Assembly (NCBI RefSeq): GCF_013364155.1
Contig: NZ_CP054916.1
Coordinates: 4,275,001 to 4,339,000, forward strand
DNA from: Streptomyces sp. NA02950
GTDB taxonomy: Bacteria; Actinomycetota; Actinomycetes; Streptomycetales; Streptomycetaceae
Direction of reading: 5' to 3'
DNA: 64,000 bases
Every line of letters begins with the position of its first letter. The stretch's first letter is position 1. A model generated the notes under the pieces. That model worked only from the letters and a program-made list of their open reading frames with translations, made no database searches and was not told where the DNA came from. This document shows, piece by piece, positions 47,182-56,203 of the stretch. The translations under genes and the position numbers were made by a program.

Positions 47182-48282
47182 GTGACGCGGCTGATCGTGG
47201 CGGGCGGAGGTGGCGGGGACGCGGTTGCCGCCGCTGTGATCGACAACGTGCTGTACGGGGCGGACGGCAGCGGCGGGGAACCGGCCGTGATCCTCACCTA
47301 CTCCTGGGACCGGCTCATCGTCGACCCCTTCCCCGGGCCGCGCGGCGCCGCCGACTTCACCGGGCTGCGGCCCCTGACGCCCAGCGTGTACGCCGTGCCC
47401 GCCGACGCGGTGCCCGTACCACCGGGCGGGTCCACACTGCCGCGGCTCGCCCGGGAGCTTCCGTACACCTTCGCCCTGATCGATCCGCACCACGGGGTCG
47501 AGGGCATGATCCACCAGCTCGAGGAGCTGGTGGAGCGGCTGACCCCGGACTCCGTCGATCTGCTGGACGTGGGCGGCGACATCCTCGCGCGGGGCGACGA
47601 GCCGACATTGCGGAGTCCACTCGGCGACGCGCTGTCACTCGCCGCCTGTGCCCAGGTCAACGCCGAGGTCCGGCTGCTGGTCGCCGGGCCCGGGCTCGAC
47701 GGGGAGATTCCGCCGGCCGTACTGCGGGAGCGGCTGGGGCCGGTGGTCCACACCCTGGGGGCCGAGGAGGTCTCCTCCGTCCACGCGGTCATGGAGTGGC
47801 ATCCGTCGGAGGCCACCGCCATGCTCGTGGCCGGCGCCCGGGGCGAACGGGGGCTGTGCGAGATCCGCGACGCCGGGCTGGCGGTGCCGCTCACCGACGG
47901 CTCCCCGGCCGTTCACGAGGCCGGTCTCGACGCCGCCTTCGAACGCAACCGGCTCGCCCAGGCCATCGTGACCACCACCAGCCTCGACGAGGCCGAGCGG
48001 TACAGCCGGGAGCTCTTCGGATACTCCGAGATCGACTACGAGCGCGACAAAGCCGCCGGGCTGGGCGGCCGGGAGGGCGCCGCCGCGCCGCTCGACCGCG
48101 TCGCGGTACTACGGCGGCTGGCGCCCTTCGAGGACGAGGCGCGGGCCCGCGGGGTCACCCACACCACGTTCCGCCGTCTCACCGAAGCTCTCGGCGTACC
48201 CGCTGAGCACCGGACCGCCCTGCGCTCCCTGCTGATCGGCGCCCACCCCGAGCGGTACGCCGCTCCCCTGTGGCGGCTGTGA
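47182..48282 (+). CDS. DUF1152 family protein
   Basis: A 366-residue protein with an N-terminal dinucleotide-like glycine loop (LIVAGGGGGDAVAAAVI), an acidic LLDVGGDILARGDE motif in the centre and a second Gly motif VAGPGLDGEIPP. The family is DUF1152; the biochemical role is unknown to me. The GTG start is preceded by TACGCT (47170-47175) at 6 nt, so the mRNA is probably leaderless. Confidence 0.85.
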   Translation: MTRLIVAGGGGGDAVAAAVIDNVLYGADGSGGEPAVILTYSWDRLIVDPFPGPRGAADFTGLRPLTPSVYAVPADAVPVPPGGSTLPRLARELPYTFALIDPHHGVEGMIHQLEELVERLTPDSVDLLDVGGDILARGDEPTLRSPLGDALSLAACAQVNAEVRLLVAGPGLDGEIPPAVLRERLGPVVHTLGAEEVSSVHAVMEWHPSEATAMLVAGARGERGLCEIRDAGLAVPLTDGSPAVHEAGLDAAFERNRLAQAIVTTTSLDEAERYSRELFGYSEIDYERDKAAGLGGREGAAAPLDRVAVLRRLAPFEDEARARGVTHTTFRRLTEALGVPAEHRTALRSLLIGAHPERYAAPLWRL

Positions 48283-48350
48283 CCGGCCGGACGGCCTTCC
48301 CGGGCGTCGGCCGCTCCCGCACCGATTCCCGGTACCGGTTCCCCGCACGG

Positions 48351-48380
48351 TTTCTTCCGATGATCGGGATGGGGTAGAGT
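48351..48380 (+). promoter_or_regulatory. Promoter of the tRNA-like RNA
   Basis: TTTCTT (48351-48356) and TAGAGT (48375-48380) are 18 bp apart. A transcript from about 48387 would carry a 5' hairpin CCGCCCC-GA-GGGGCGG (48394-48409) and then the tRNA-like fold. It lies 69 bp after the DUF1152 stop. Confidence 0.55.
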
Positions 48381-48417
48381 TGATCTCGCAACGCCGCCCC
48401 GAGGGGCGGGGGTTGAT

Positions 48418-48489
48418 GCGTCGGTCGTCTAAGGAAAGATGCTCGTCTCCAAACGAGAGATGTAGGTGCAAGGCCTGCTCGGCGCTCCA
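48418..48489 (+). ncRNA. tRNA-like small RNA (Trp-CCA-like, non-canonical)
   Basis: It folds as a full cloverleaf: acceptor GCGTCGG / TCGGCGC (two G-U pairs), D arm GTCT-AAGGAA-AGAT with the GG pair, anticodon stem CTCGT / ACGAG, T arm GTAGG-TGCAAGG-CCTGC, then T and an encoded CCA (48487-48489). Oddities: the anticodon loop is only 6 nt (CTCCAA), T-loop position 55 is G instead of T, and the discriminator is T where tRNA-Trp needs G. With its own promoter and terminator it looks like a dedicated RNA rather than a working tRNA; a decayed tRNA-Trp is the alternative. Confidence 0.6.
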
Positions 48490-48492
48490 GTG

Positions 48493-48524
48493 AAGATCCC
48501 CCTCTGACAGCAGAGGGGGATCTT
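48493..48524 (+). terminator. Terminator of the tRNA-like RNA
   Basis: AAGATCCCCCTCTG pairs perfectly with CAGAGGGGGATCTT (14 bp, loop ACAG), followed by TCTTC, only 4 nt after the encoded CCA. It also lies at the end of the convergent DUF3533 gene. Confidence 0.92.
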
Positions 48525-48527
48525 TCT

Positions 48528-49754
48528 TCATGTCTCCCGCCACGGGCGCTCCCGCGACGGATGCTCCGGTGTCGCCCTCGGTGGCCGCCCGCCCGGATGC
48601 CGGTGGCGCCAGACCCAGAAGACCGTCACCGACAGCACACACCACCCCGCCAGCACCAGGAACGGGAACGCGTGCTGGTGGTCGCCGAAATAGACCGCCG
48701 TGTGCTGGGCGTTCACCGAGGCGCCCGGCGGCAGCCAGCGGCCGATGCGGCCCAGGAGCGACGGGAGCAGCGGCCAGGAGACCGCGCCTCCCGACGAGGG
48801 GTTGCCCAGCAGCACCATCAGGCCCCAGGTCGGGATGAGCGCCCAGCGCCCGAAGAGGACGTTGAACATCGAGAAGACCAGCCCGGAGGTGAACATCGTC
48901 AGGGCCAGGATCGACCAGGACTCCAGGAACGGCAGGTCCAGCGTGCCCAGCCCCCAGTCCACGATCGCCGCGATGGTGAAACCCCCGAGCACGGCGTACG
49001 CGATCATGAAGCCGATGCGTTCGGCCGGTTCGAGGCCGGAGGCGTTCACGCTCAGCTGGATGGCGCCCAGGAAGCCGATGATCACGGCGGCGAGCGTGAT
49101 GTAGAAGACGGCGAGGCCACGCGGGTCGCCCTCTTGCAGTGGCTTGAGGTCCCTGACCCGGACCGGTACGCCGGCCGCCCGGCCGACCCTTCCGGCGGCC
49201 GAGGTGAGCACCTGGGCGACGGTCGCGCCCGCCGCGGCGGAGACGTCCAGTTCGACGCCGCGGCCCCGCATCCGCAGCACCGCGAAGACCTTCTGCTCCT
49301 CGATGGCCCAGCGGGCCGCGCCGAACGAGGGGTACACATGCAGCCGGAGCGAGGCGTCCAGGGCCTTCTCCATACCGCCGATGAACTTCATCCGCGGGGC
49401 GGTGCCCTGGTCGCTGAGGATCACCGCGGTGGGGATCTGGCGGGGGGTGGGGTTGGCGAACGCGTAGGTGTACGAGCCCGCGAAGAGCCCCGCGCCCGCC
49501 GAGATGATCAGCACGATGACGGTGGCCGGGAGGTACGCCGAGTGCTTGAAGCGCGCCCAGGCCGATACCGGGGTTGCCGATGGTGCCGATGGCGCCGATG
49601 GCGATGGTGCGGATCGCGGTCCCGAGTCGGAACCCTGCCCGGCGTCAGCCCCCTGCCCGGCGTCAGCCCCCTCCCCGGGGTCGGGCCGCCGCCCGGAACC
49701 GGTCCCCCGCTCGGGGTCCGGGCGTCCCGCCCCGTCCGCCTCGTCATCCGCCAT
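48528..49754 (-). CDS. DUF3533 / YhgE-Pip-like membrane protein
   Basis: 408 residues. A 65-residue Gly/Asp/Pro-rich cytosolic N-terminus, one TM segment (ATVIVLIISAGAGLFAGSY), an extracytoplasmic domain of about 120 residues and then five TM segments, as in ABC-2-type/DUF3533 proteins related to phage-infection protein Pip. No ATPase partner is adjacent. The ATG at 49754 starts MADDEADGAG; its promoter is in the 99-bp gap to hrpA. Confidence 0.82.
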   Translation of the reverse strand: MADDEADGAGRPDPERGTGSGRRPDPGEGADAGQGADAGQGSDSGPRSAPSPSAPSAPSATPVSAWARFKHSAYLPATVIVLIISAGAGLFAGSYTYAFANPTPRQIPTAVILSDQGTAPRMKFIGGMEKALDASLRLHVYPSFGAARWAIEEQKVFAVLRMRGRGVELDVSAAAGATVAQVLTSAAGRVGRAAGVPVRVRDLKPLQEGDPRGLAVFYITLAAVIIGFLGAIQLSVNASGLEPAERIGFMIAYAVLGGFTIAAIVDWGLGTLDLPFLESWSILALTMFTSGLVFSMFNVLFGRWALIPTWGLMVLLGNPSSGGAVSWPLLPSLLGRIGRWLPPGASVNAQHTAVYFGDHQHAFPFLVLAGWCVLSVTVFWVWRHRHPGGRPPRATPEHPSRERPWRET

Positions 49755-49853
49755 GCGCTCACGCTAAAACGCGCATCACGGACATATGCGCAACACGGCC
49801 CGAACAGAAATGGTTCGCCAGCCGTTTTCCGGAGGTGAGATCCTGGGGTTCGT

Positions 49854-52800
49854 ATGTCCACGACGCCTGCCCCCGCCCTGTCCGCCCTGCTGGAGCGGCT
49901 CCCCGAGCTCATGCTGCGTGACCAGCAGCGACTGGGGCGCCGGCTCGACGGTGCGCGCCGGATCCGTAAGCCCGAGGCCCGTGCGGCCGTCCTCGGCGAG
50001 ATCGCCCAGGAGGTCGAGCGCGCCGAGCTGCGGGTCGCGGACCGCCTCGCCGCCGTGCCGGACGTCACCTATCCGGAAGAACTGCCGGTCGCCCAGAAGA
50101 AGGACGACATCCTGGCGGCCGTGCGCGATCACCAGGTGGTGATCGTCGCGGGCGAGACCGGCTCCGGCAAGACCACCCAGATCCCCAAGATCTGTCTGGA
50201 GCTGGGGCGCGGGGTGAAGGGGCTCATCGGCCACACGCAGCCGCGCCGTATCGCGGCCCGTACCGTCGCCGAGCGCATCGCCGAGGAGATCGGGACGCCG
50301 CTGGGCGAGTCGGTCGGCTGGAAGGTCCGCTTCACCGACCAGGTGAGCCCGGACACCCACGTCAAGCTGATGACCGACGGCATCCTGCTCGCCGAGATCC
50401 AGACCGACCGCGAGCTGCGCCAGTACGACACGATCATCATCGACGAGGCCCATGAGCGCAGCCTCAACATCGACTTCCTGCTGGGCTATCTCGCCCAGCT
50501 GCTCCCCCGCCGCCCCGATCTCAAGATCGTGATCACGTCCGCGACCATCGACCCCGAGCGCTTCTCCCGCCACTTCGGCGACGCGCCGATCGTCGAGGTC
50601 AGCGGGCGTACCTATCCGGTCGAGGTGCGGTACCGGCCCCTGCTGGAGGAGGGCGGCGAGGACAGCGACCGCGACCAGATCACCGCGATCTGCGACGCGG
50701 TCGACGAGCTCCAGGCCGAGGGGCCGGGCGACATCCTGGTCTTCCTCTCCGGTGAGCGGGAGATCCGGGACACGGCCGACGCGCTGAACAAGAAGCAGCT
50801 GAGGGCGACCGAGGTGCTGCCGCTGTACGCGCGGCTGTCCCACGCCGAGCAGCACCGGGTCTTCCAGCGGCACACCGGCAGACGGATCGTGCTGGCGACG
50901 AATGTCGCGGAGACCTCGCTGACCGTCCCCGGCATCCGCTATGTGATCGACCCGGGCACCGCCCGCATCTCCCGCTACAGCCACCGCACCAAGGTCCAGC
51001 GGCTGCCCATCGAGCCGGTCTCGCAGGCCAGCGCCAATCAGCGCAAGGGCCGCTGCGGCCGTACCAGCGACGGCATCTGCATCCGGCTGTACTCCGAGGA
51101 CGACTTCCTCACCCGCCCGGAGTTCACCGACGCCGAGATCCTGCGGACCAACCTCGCCTCCGTCATCCTCCAGATGACCGCCGCCGGGCTCGGCGACATC
51201 GAGAAGTTCCCGTTCATCGACCCGCCGGACCGGCGCAACATCAAGGACGGCGTTCAGCTCCTGGAGGAGCTGCACGCGCTGGACGCCGCACAGAAGGATC
51301 CGCGCAAGCGGCTGACGCAGGTCGGCCGCAAGCTGGCCCAGCTGCCGGTGGACCCGCGGCTGGCCCGGATGGTGCTGGAGGCGGACCGCAACGGCTGTGT
51401 GCGCGAGGTGATGGTGATCGCGGCCGCGCTGTCCATCCAGGACCCGCGTGAGCGCCCCTCGGACCGACAGCAGCAGGCGGACCAGCAGCACGCCCGCTTC
51501 AAGGACGAGTCGAGCGACTTCCTGGCCTTCCTCAACCTGTGGAAGTACATCAGGGAGCGGCAGCGGGAGCTGTCCTCGTCCGCGTTCCGCCGGATGTGCC
51601 GTCAGGAGTTCCTGAACTACCTGCGGATACGCGAATGGCAGGACATCTACAGCCAGCTGCGTACGGTCGCGAAGACCATGGACATCCAGCTGTCCGAACA
51701 GGACGCGGCACCGGACCGCATCCACACCGCGCTGCTGTCCGGACTGCTGTCGCATGTGGGTCTCAAGGACACCGAGAAGAACGAGTACGTGGGCGCGCGC
51801 AGCGCCAGGTTCGCGGTCTTCCCCGGGTCGGCGCTGTTCAAGAAGCCCCCGCGCTGGGTGATGTCGGCCGAGCTGGTCGAGACGTCCCGGCTGTGGGCGC
51901 GGGTCAACGCCAAGATCGAGCCGGAGTGGATCGAGCCGCTCGCCGAGCACCTGGTCAAGCGCACGTACAGCGAGCCGCACTGGGAGCAGAAGCAGGCGGC
52001 GGTGATGGCGTACGAGCGGGTCACGCTGTACGGCGTGCCGATCGTCGCCCAGCGGAAGGTCAACTACGGCCGGATCGACCCGGAGACCTGCCGCGATCTG
52101 TTCATCCGCAATGCCCTGGTCGAAGGCGACTGGCGCACCCACCACCAGTTCTTCCACGACAACCGGAAGCTGCTGGGCGAGGTGGAGGAGCTGGAGCACC
52201 GGGCCCGGCGCCGCGACATCCTCGTGGACGACGAGACCCTCTTCGACTTCTACGAGCAGCGGATCCCCGAGCACGTGGTCTCGGGCGCGCACTTCGACTC
52301 GTGGTGGAAGCACAAACGGCGCGAGGAGCCGGAGCTTCTCAACTTCGAGAAGTCGATGCTCATCAACGAGCGGGCGCAGGGCGTCACCAAGGACGCCTAT
52401 CCGGACTCCTGGCGCCAGGGGAAGCTCAAGTTCCGGGTGACGTACCAGTTCGAGCCGGGCGCGGACGCGGACGGCGTCACCGTCCACATCCCGCTCCAGG
52501 TGCTCAACCAGGTCACCGCGGAGGGCTTCGACTGGCAGATCCCGGGGCTGCGCGAGGACCTCACCACCGAGCTGATCCGGTCGCTGCCCAAGCCGGTGCG
52601 GCGCAATTACGTCCCGGCGCCGAACTACGCCAAGCGCTTCCTGGAAAGCGCTCTCCCCCTCCAGGAGCCGCTGACCGCATCCCTCGGCCGGGAGCTCCAG
52701 CGGATGGTGGGCGTACGGATCGAGCCGGAGGACTGGGACTGGTCGAAGGTCCCCGACCACCTCAAGATCACCTTCCGGGTGGTCGACGAGCGGCGCCGCA

Positions 52801-53780
52801 AGCTCGCCGAGGACAAGGACCTGGAGGCGCTGAAGCAGCGGCTGAAGCCCAAGACCCGGGCCGCGATCTCCAAGGCGTTCGAGACCTCGAGGCAGACGGT
52901 CGGCATCGAGCAGCGCGGCGGGCTGACCCAGTGGACGATCGGGGCGCTGCCGCGCACCTTCGAGACCCGCCGCGGGGGCCAGCCGGTCAAGGCGTATCCG
53001 GCGCTCGTGGACGAGGGCGCCTCGGTGGCGGTGCGGCTCTTCGACACCGAGGCCGAGCAGCGGGACGCGATGTGGCGGGGAACGCGCCGGCTGATCCTGC
53101 TCCAGCTGCCGTCCAGCCCCGCCAAGTTCGTCCAGGGCAAACTGTCCAACCAGGCCAAGCTGGCGCTCTCCAGCAGCCCGCACGGCAGTGTGCAGGCCCT
53201 CTTCGAGGACTGTGTGGCCGCGGCGGCCGACCGGCTGATCGCGGCGCGTGGCGGCCCCGCGTGGGACGAGGAGTCCTTCCGCAAGCTCTTCGACGCGGTG
53301 CGGGCCGACCTGATGGACGCCACGCTGGACACCGTCCGGAAGGTCCAGGAGGTGCTGGCGGCCTGGCAGTCGTGTGAGCGGCGGCTGAAGGCCACCACGA
53401 GCCCCGTGCTGCTGCCGTCGCTCCAGGACGTCCGGGAGCAGCTCTCGCGGCTGATCACCCCGGGCTTCGTGACCGCCCACGGAGTGCGCCGCCTCCCGGA
53501 CCTCATGCGCTATCTGGTGGCCGTGGACCGGCGCCTCCAGCAGCTCCCGGGCAACGCCGAGCGGGACCGCACCCGGATGGCGAAGGTACGTGAGATGCAG
53601 GACGAGTACGCCTGGCTGCTGGAGCAGTTCCCGGCCGGGCGTCCGGTGCCCCAGGAGGCGCTGGAGATCCGCTGGATGATCGAGGAGCTGCGGGTGAGCT
53701 ACTTCGCCCATGCCCTCGGCACCGCCTATCCGGTCTCCGACAAGCGGATCGTGAAGGCGATCGACGCGGCGGCTCCCTAG
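49854..53780 (+). CDS. hrpA: ATP-dependent RNA helicase HrpA
   Basis: 1,308 residues. DEAH helicase core: GETGSGKTTQIPK (Walker A, about residue 98), TQPRRIAARTVA, DEAHERSLNIDFLLG, SAT, the helicase-C motif QRKGRCGRT, then HA2 and OB-type domains and the 600-residue C-terminal DUF3418 region specific to HrpA. It resolves structured RNA and in other bacteria rescues stalled ribosome collisions. The ATG (MSTTPAPALS) follows TGGGG; GGAGG lies further upstream. Length is normal for actinobacterial HrpA. Confidence 0.96.
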   Translation: MSTTPAPALSALLERLPELMLRDQQRLGRRLDGARRIRKPEARAAVLGEIAQEVERAELRVADRLAAVPDVTYPEELPVAQKKDDILAAVRDHQVVIVAGETGSGKTTQIPKICLELGRGVKGLIGHTQPRRIAARTVAERIAEEIGTPLGESVGWKVRFTDQVSPDTHVKLMTDGILLAEIQTDRELRQYDTIIIDEAHERSLNIDFLLGYLAQLLPRRPDLKIVITSATIDPERFSRHFGDAPIVEVSGRTYPVEVRYRPLLEEGGEDSDRDQITAICDAVDELQAEGPGDILVFLSGEREIRDTADALNKKQLRATEVLPLYARLSHAEQHRVFQRHTGRRIVLATNVAETSLTVPGIRYVIDPGTARISRYSHRTKVQRLPIEPVSQASANQRKGRCGRTSDGICIRLYSEDDFLTRPEFTDAEILRTNLASVILQMTAAGLGDIEKFPFIDPPDRRNIKDGVQLLEELHALDAAQKDPRKRLTQVGRKLAQLPVDPRLARMVLEADRNGCVREVMVIAAALSIQDPRERPSDRQQQADQQHARFKDESSDFLAFLNLWKYIRERQRELSSSAFRRMCRQEFLNYLRIREWQDIYSQLRTVAKTMDIQLSEQDAAPDRIHTALLSGLLSHVGLKDTEKNEYVGARSARFAVFPGSALFKKPPRWVMSAELVETSRLWARVNAKIEPEWIEPLAEHLVKRTYSEPHWEQKQAAVMAYERVTLYGVPIVAQRKVNYGRIDPETCRDLFIRNALVEGDWRTHHQFFHDNRKLLGEVEELEHRARRRDILVDDETLFDFYEQRIPEHVVSGAHFDSWWKHKRREEPELLNFEKSMLINERAQGVTKDAYPDSWRQGKLKFRVTYQFEPGADADGVTVHIPLQVLNQVTAEGFDWQIPGLREDLTTELIRSLPKPVRRNYVPAPNYAKRFLESALPLQEPLTASLGRELQRMVGVRIEPEDWDWSKVPDHLKITFRVVDERRRKLAEDKDLEALKQRLKPKTRAAISKAFETSRQTVGIEQRGGLTQWTIGALPRTFETRRGGQPVKAYPALVDEGASVAVRLFDTEAEQRDAMWRGTRRLILLQLPSSPAKFVQGKLSNQAKLALSSSPHGSVQALFEDCVAAAADRLIAARGGPAWDEESFRKLFDAVRADLMDATLDTVRKVQEVLAAWQSCERRLKATTSPVLLPSLQDVREQLSRLITPGFVTAHGVRRLPDLMRYLVAVDRRLQQLPGNAERDRTRMAKVREMQDEYAWLLEQFPAGRPVPQEALEIRWMIEELRVSYFAHALGTAYPVSDKRIVKAIDAAAP

Positions 53781-53919
53781 GCCCTGTCCAGTGCCGGGGT
53801 ACCGGGGAGGCGACGGATCGCCATGTGACGTGTGCACCGAGCGCTGACGACATCCGCCCTGGTCAGCGGCAAGACTCACGGCGGCGCACGACACGCGCCA
53901 CCGTTGAGAAGGAACGTAT

Positions 53920-54367
53920 ATGAAGCGCACGTTGCGTAAGACCGCCGTGGCCGTTCTCGCGGCCACGGGAGTGGCCCTCGGTACGGCGGCTTCCTCGTCG
54001 GCCGCGACCGCCCAGCCCAGCCCAGCCCAGTCCAGTCCAGTCCAGCCAGGCGAACGCCTTCTGCTACGGCGGGTAGTTCACCGTCCGGGGGAACGGCGAG
54101 GAGTACAAGGTGGGCGAAATGACCTGGTGCGCGGATGGCGACAGGGTTTCCGTCCGGGACACGGAGTACGACGGCTACGCCTTCGGGGTGCGGATCTCCG
54201 ACGGCAGCGGCCGGTACCGCTGGTGCAAGGACACCAGCGGCGCGGACGACACGTGGAAGCGGTGCAACGTCGACCTCCGCGAGAACACGGCGATCGAGAT
54301 CCGCGGGTCCAAGGAGCGGAGCGGTCACCGGACCATCTGGTTCAACACCCACACCTTCTCCCACTGA
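53920..54367 (+). pseudogene. Secreted-protein gene disrupted by frameshift and stop
   Basis: A signal peptide starts at 53920 (MKRTLRKTAVAVLAATGVA, GAAGGA before the ATG) and runs into a pentamer repeat. The mature domain lies in another frame, about 54044-54367, with AFCYGG, an in-frame TAG (54075-54077), then FTVRGNGEEYKVGE and a two-Cys region (MTWCADGDRV, YRWCKDTSG, WKRCNVD) ending at a TGA. Both a frameshift within the repeat and the TAG must be undone for a full product of about 145 residues. The mature domain is well preserved, so decay is recent or a sequencing error is involved. Confidence 0.65.
54011..54040 (+). repeat. Pentanucleotide repeat in the secreted-protein pseudogene
   Basis: Six adjacent units of YCCAG (CCCAG x3, TCCAG x3), followed by a partial seventh. 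Since 5 is not a multiple of 3, slippage changes the reading frame between the signal peptide and the mature domain. Confidence 0.85.
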
Positions 54368-54657
54368 TCCATCCCGCCCCCTCCCTCCCCTGGCCCTCAG
54401 GAAGCTCCAGGGACTGCCTGAGGGCCTTCCGGCGCTCTTCAGGGGGCACCGGGGCCAAGCCGGGGGCGCATCTCCGGGGGCTTTCCCGGGGAGCTTCCCG
54501 GGGCGTCAGCGGCCCTTCGGGCCCCGCCAACCCCCGCCCAACCCCCGCCGAGCGCTCGCCGGGCGCGAGTTCGACCGCACCCCCTGACCTGCTGTAGAGT
54601 CTGGACCGCAAGCGCACACCAGCGCGGCGCACACGGCCAGGCCGTAGCGTCCCTGTT

Positions 54658-54732
54658 GGTCCTGTGGAGCAGTTTGGAGTGCTCGCCACCCTGTCAAGGT
54701 GGAGGCCGCGGGTTCAAATCCCGTCAGGACCG
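54658..54732 (+). tRNA. tRNA-Asp (anticodon GTC), second copy
   Basis: 75 nt, identical to the gene at 45361-45435: acceptor GGTCCTG / CAGGACC, anticodon GTC. The flanks differ. It is a single-gene unit with its own terminator. Confidence 0.97.
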
Positions 54733-54740
54733 CATCATGG

Positions 54741-54773
54741 AAGGCCCGGATCCCCAGTGGATCCGGGCCTTTT
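54741..54773 (+). terminator. Rho-independent terminator after tRNA-Asp
   Basis: AAGGCCCGGATCC pairs with GGATCCGGGCCTT (13 bp, loop CCAGT) and is followed by T residues, 9 nt after the tRNA. Confidence 0.93.
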
Positions 54774-54849
54774 GGCATCTTGACGACCACCCGCGCCCGG
54801 AGGTACCCAGACAAGAAGGCGTGGTGGGGGTGCGTGGGAGGTGCGGCGT

Positions 54850-55089
54850 ATGGCGACGTCCGCGAAGCATGAGACCAGGGCGCTGCTGCGCGCCCATCTG
54901 GCGGCGGCCACGGGCTATCGCCATCTGACCCGGCACTGTCCGATCTGCCATCGGCTGCTGCGGCTGGCGATGGAGCCGACGGCGGCCGACGAGGGGCGCG
55001 ACGCGGTCCGGGAGGAGCCGTCGGAGGAGCCGGCGGCGCGGGAGTCCGGCCGGGAACCGGAGCCTTTTGCTCCGCCCTCAACTCGGTAA
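54850..55089 (+). CDS. DUF6274 family small protein
   Basis: 79 residues. The first 45 are conserved-looking: MATSAKHETRALLRAHLAA, then YRHLTRHCPICHRLLRLAM with a CPIC pair that could bind zinc. The rest is an acidic Glu/Pro tail. GGGAGG 8 nt before the ATG at 54850 fixes the start. I recognise it as the small actinobacterial family that sits near bldC; its function is unknown. Confidence 0.8.
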   Translation: MATSAKHETRALLRAHLAAATGYRHLTRHCPICHRLLRLAMEPTAADEGRDAVREEPSEEPAARESGREPEPFAPPSTR

Positions 55090-55388
55090 GCCCTTACCGC
55101 AGTTGCCTTTTACCGCAGCCATCAGGGCGGAAACAAGTACTCAATAGTGTGACGGGAGTCACTGAATGGGTTTCCGTCGCGGTGGAACTTATACCTCGCT
55201 CACAACGGGTCAATTTAATATGTGCAATTGCACCCTCTGTCCGAGCCGCCCCGGACCGCCTCCGGGACCGCCGCGACCGGCCCGGATCGCGACCCCTCGG
55301 GGCCGTGCGGAGACATTCGGCGACGCCCCCGGGGGAGCCATCATCCCCCGGTCCGCAACCACGCCATGGACGGAAGCGGGCACAAAAA
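55090..55388. other. AT-richer intergenic region with a 12-bp palindrome
   Basis: Downstream of both the DUF6274 gene and (opposite strand) bldC. 55130-55235 is unusually AT-rich and contains TTTAATATGTG with the perfect palindrome GTGCAATTGCAC at 55222-55233. This could be a promoter/operator, but no gene follows on either strand. Confidence 0.4.
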
Positions 55389-55422
55389 GATCGCGCTGGA
55401 CCCGGCGGAGTCCAGCGCGATC
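55389..55422 (-). terminator. Rho-independent terminator of bldC
   Basis: GATCGCGCTGGAC pairs with GTCCAGCGCGATC (13 bp, 8-nt loop). Read on the minus strand it is followed by TTTTTGTG. It lies 115 nt beyond the bldC stop. Confidence 0.88.
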
Positions 55423-55537
55423 GACGACGCACCCATGTCGAGCGGTGATTGGCCTGTTGGGGCAGGCACCCGTCGTATGGAGCCGTACAGGCGAAAGCCG
55501 GGCTGGGGGGCCCGGAAATGCCCGGTTATGCGGTTGT

Positions 55538-55744
55538 TCAGGCCTCGCTGCGCTGCTGCGGGATGCCCGCCAGAAGTGCACGGACCTCCGCTTCGCGGTA
55601 GCGCCGATGCCCTCCGAGCGTGCGGATGGACGTGAGCTTGCCTGCCTTCGCCCAGCGCGTGACCGTCTTCGGGTCCACGCGGAACATCGTGGCAACCTCA
55701 GCCGGGGTCAGCAGCGGCTCGGCATCAGGGGTGCGAGCGGTCAT
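55538..55744 (-). CDS. bldC: Developmental regulator BldC
   Basis: 68 residues, the usual length. MerR-type winged helix without an effector domain: LLTPAEVATMFRVDPKTVTR, then WAKAGKLTSIRTLGGHRRYR and EAEVRALL. BldC binds cooperatively to direct repeats in AT-rich promoters and controls the timing of sporulation and antibiotic synthesis. GAGGAGG 6 nt before the ATG at 55744 sets the start. Its own terminator lies at 55389-55422. Confidence 0.97.
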   Translation of the reverse strand: MTARTPDAEPLLTPAEVATMFRVDPKTVTRWAKAGKLTSIRTLGGHRRYREAEVRALLAGIPQQRSEA

Positions 55745-56203
55745 GAGCGGCCTCCTCGGGAGAACCGAACCATCACGGTTCTTTCCTCTAAATTCTGCAC
55801 CTTGACCCACGTTGCCCGAAATGGCAGACGCGGGCCGAGTCGGTTATAGGACGAACGGCTTGTCCTCGGCACTACAACTACACCATCTGTCCAGCCCCGT
55901 CGGCCAAACCGATGGAATTGCGCTCTCAGGTGTTCAACCTCGACGGAAGCCGATGGACCATGTCATAACGGACAGTCACGCGACCGTGACGATCAGTCAC
56001 AACAGGATCAGGCGGCACCAGATCCATCAAGGAGTGCAATACCGAAGAATCCGCCCATACTTGGGCGGAAGGAGCCCTTCCCGGACTCCTTGTCCTATTT
56101 TGACACGAGGGTGGGGGATTGCCGCAAGGCCCGAAGTCAGTGCTTTAGGTCACGATTGGGGCAATGGCCCGGATCGGGACCTACGTCCCCGGTACGCTCC
56201 CGC
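55745..56203. other. bldC upstream region, no gene seen
   Basis: About 460 bp upstream of bldC, comparatively AT-rich. AACCGTGATGGTT (55771-55783 region) is a short inverted repeat just before the bldC ribosome site. It must hold the bldC promoter(s); BldC autoregulation would place sites here. The end of the next minus-strand gene is at 56204. Confidence 0.4.

Noticed and set aside
48418..48489. Ordinary tRNA-Trp
   Set aside because: Anticodon loop is 6 nt, position 55 is G and the discriminator is T; a functional tRNA-Trp would have a 7-nt loop, T55 and G73.
49776..53966. Very long minus-strand frame opposite hrpA
   Set aside because: Open only because of G+C bias; composition (HLGRQRG-type) has no domain and the plus strand is unmistakable HrpA.
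53920..54597. 226-residue secreted protein read straight through from the signal peptide
   Set aside because: After the pentamer repeat this frame is Arg/Gly-rich with poor bias, while the true mature domain continues in another frame.
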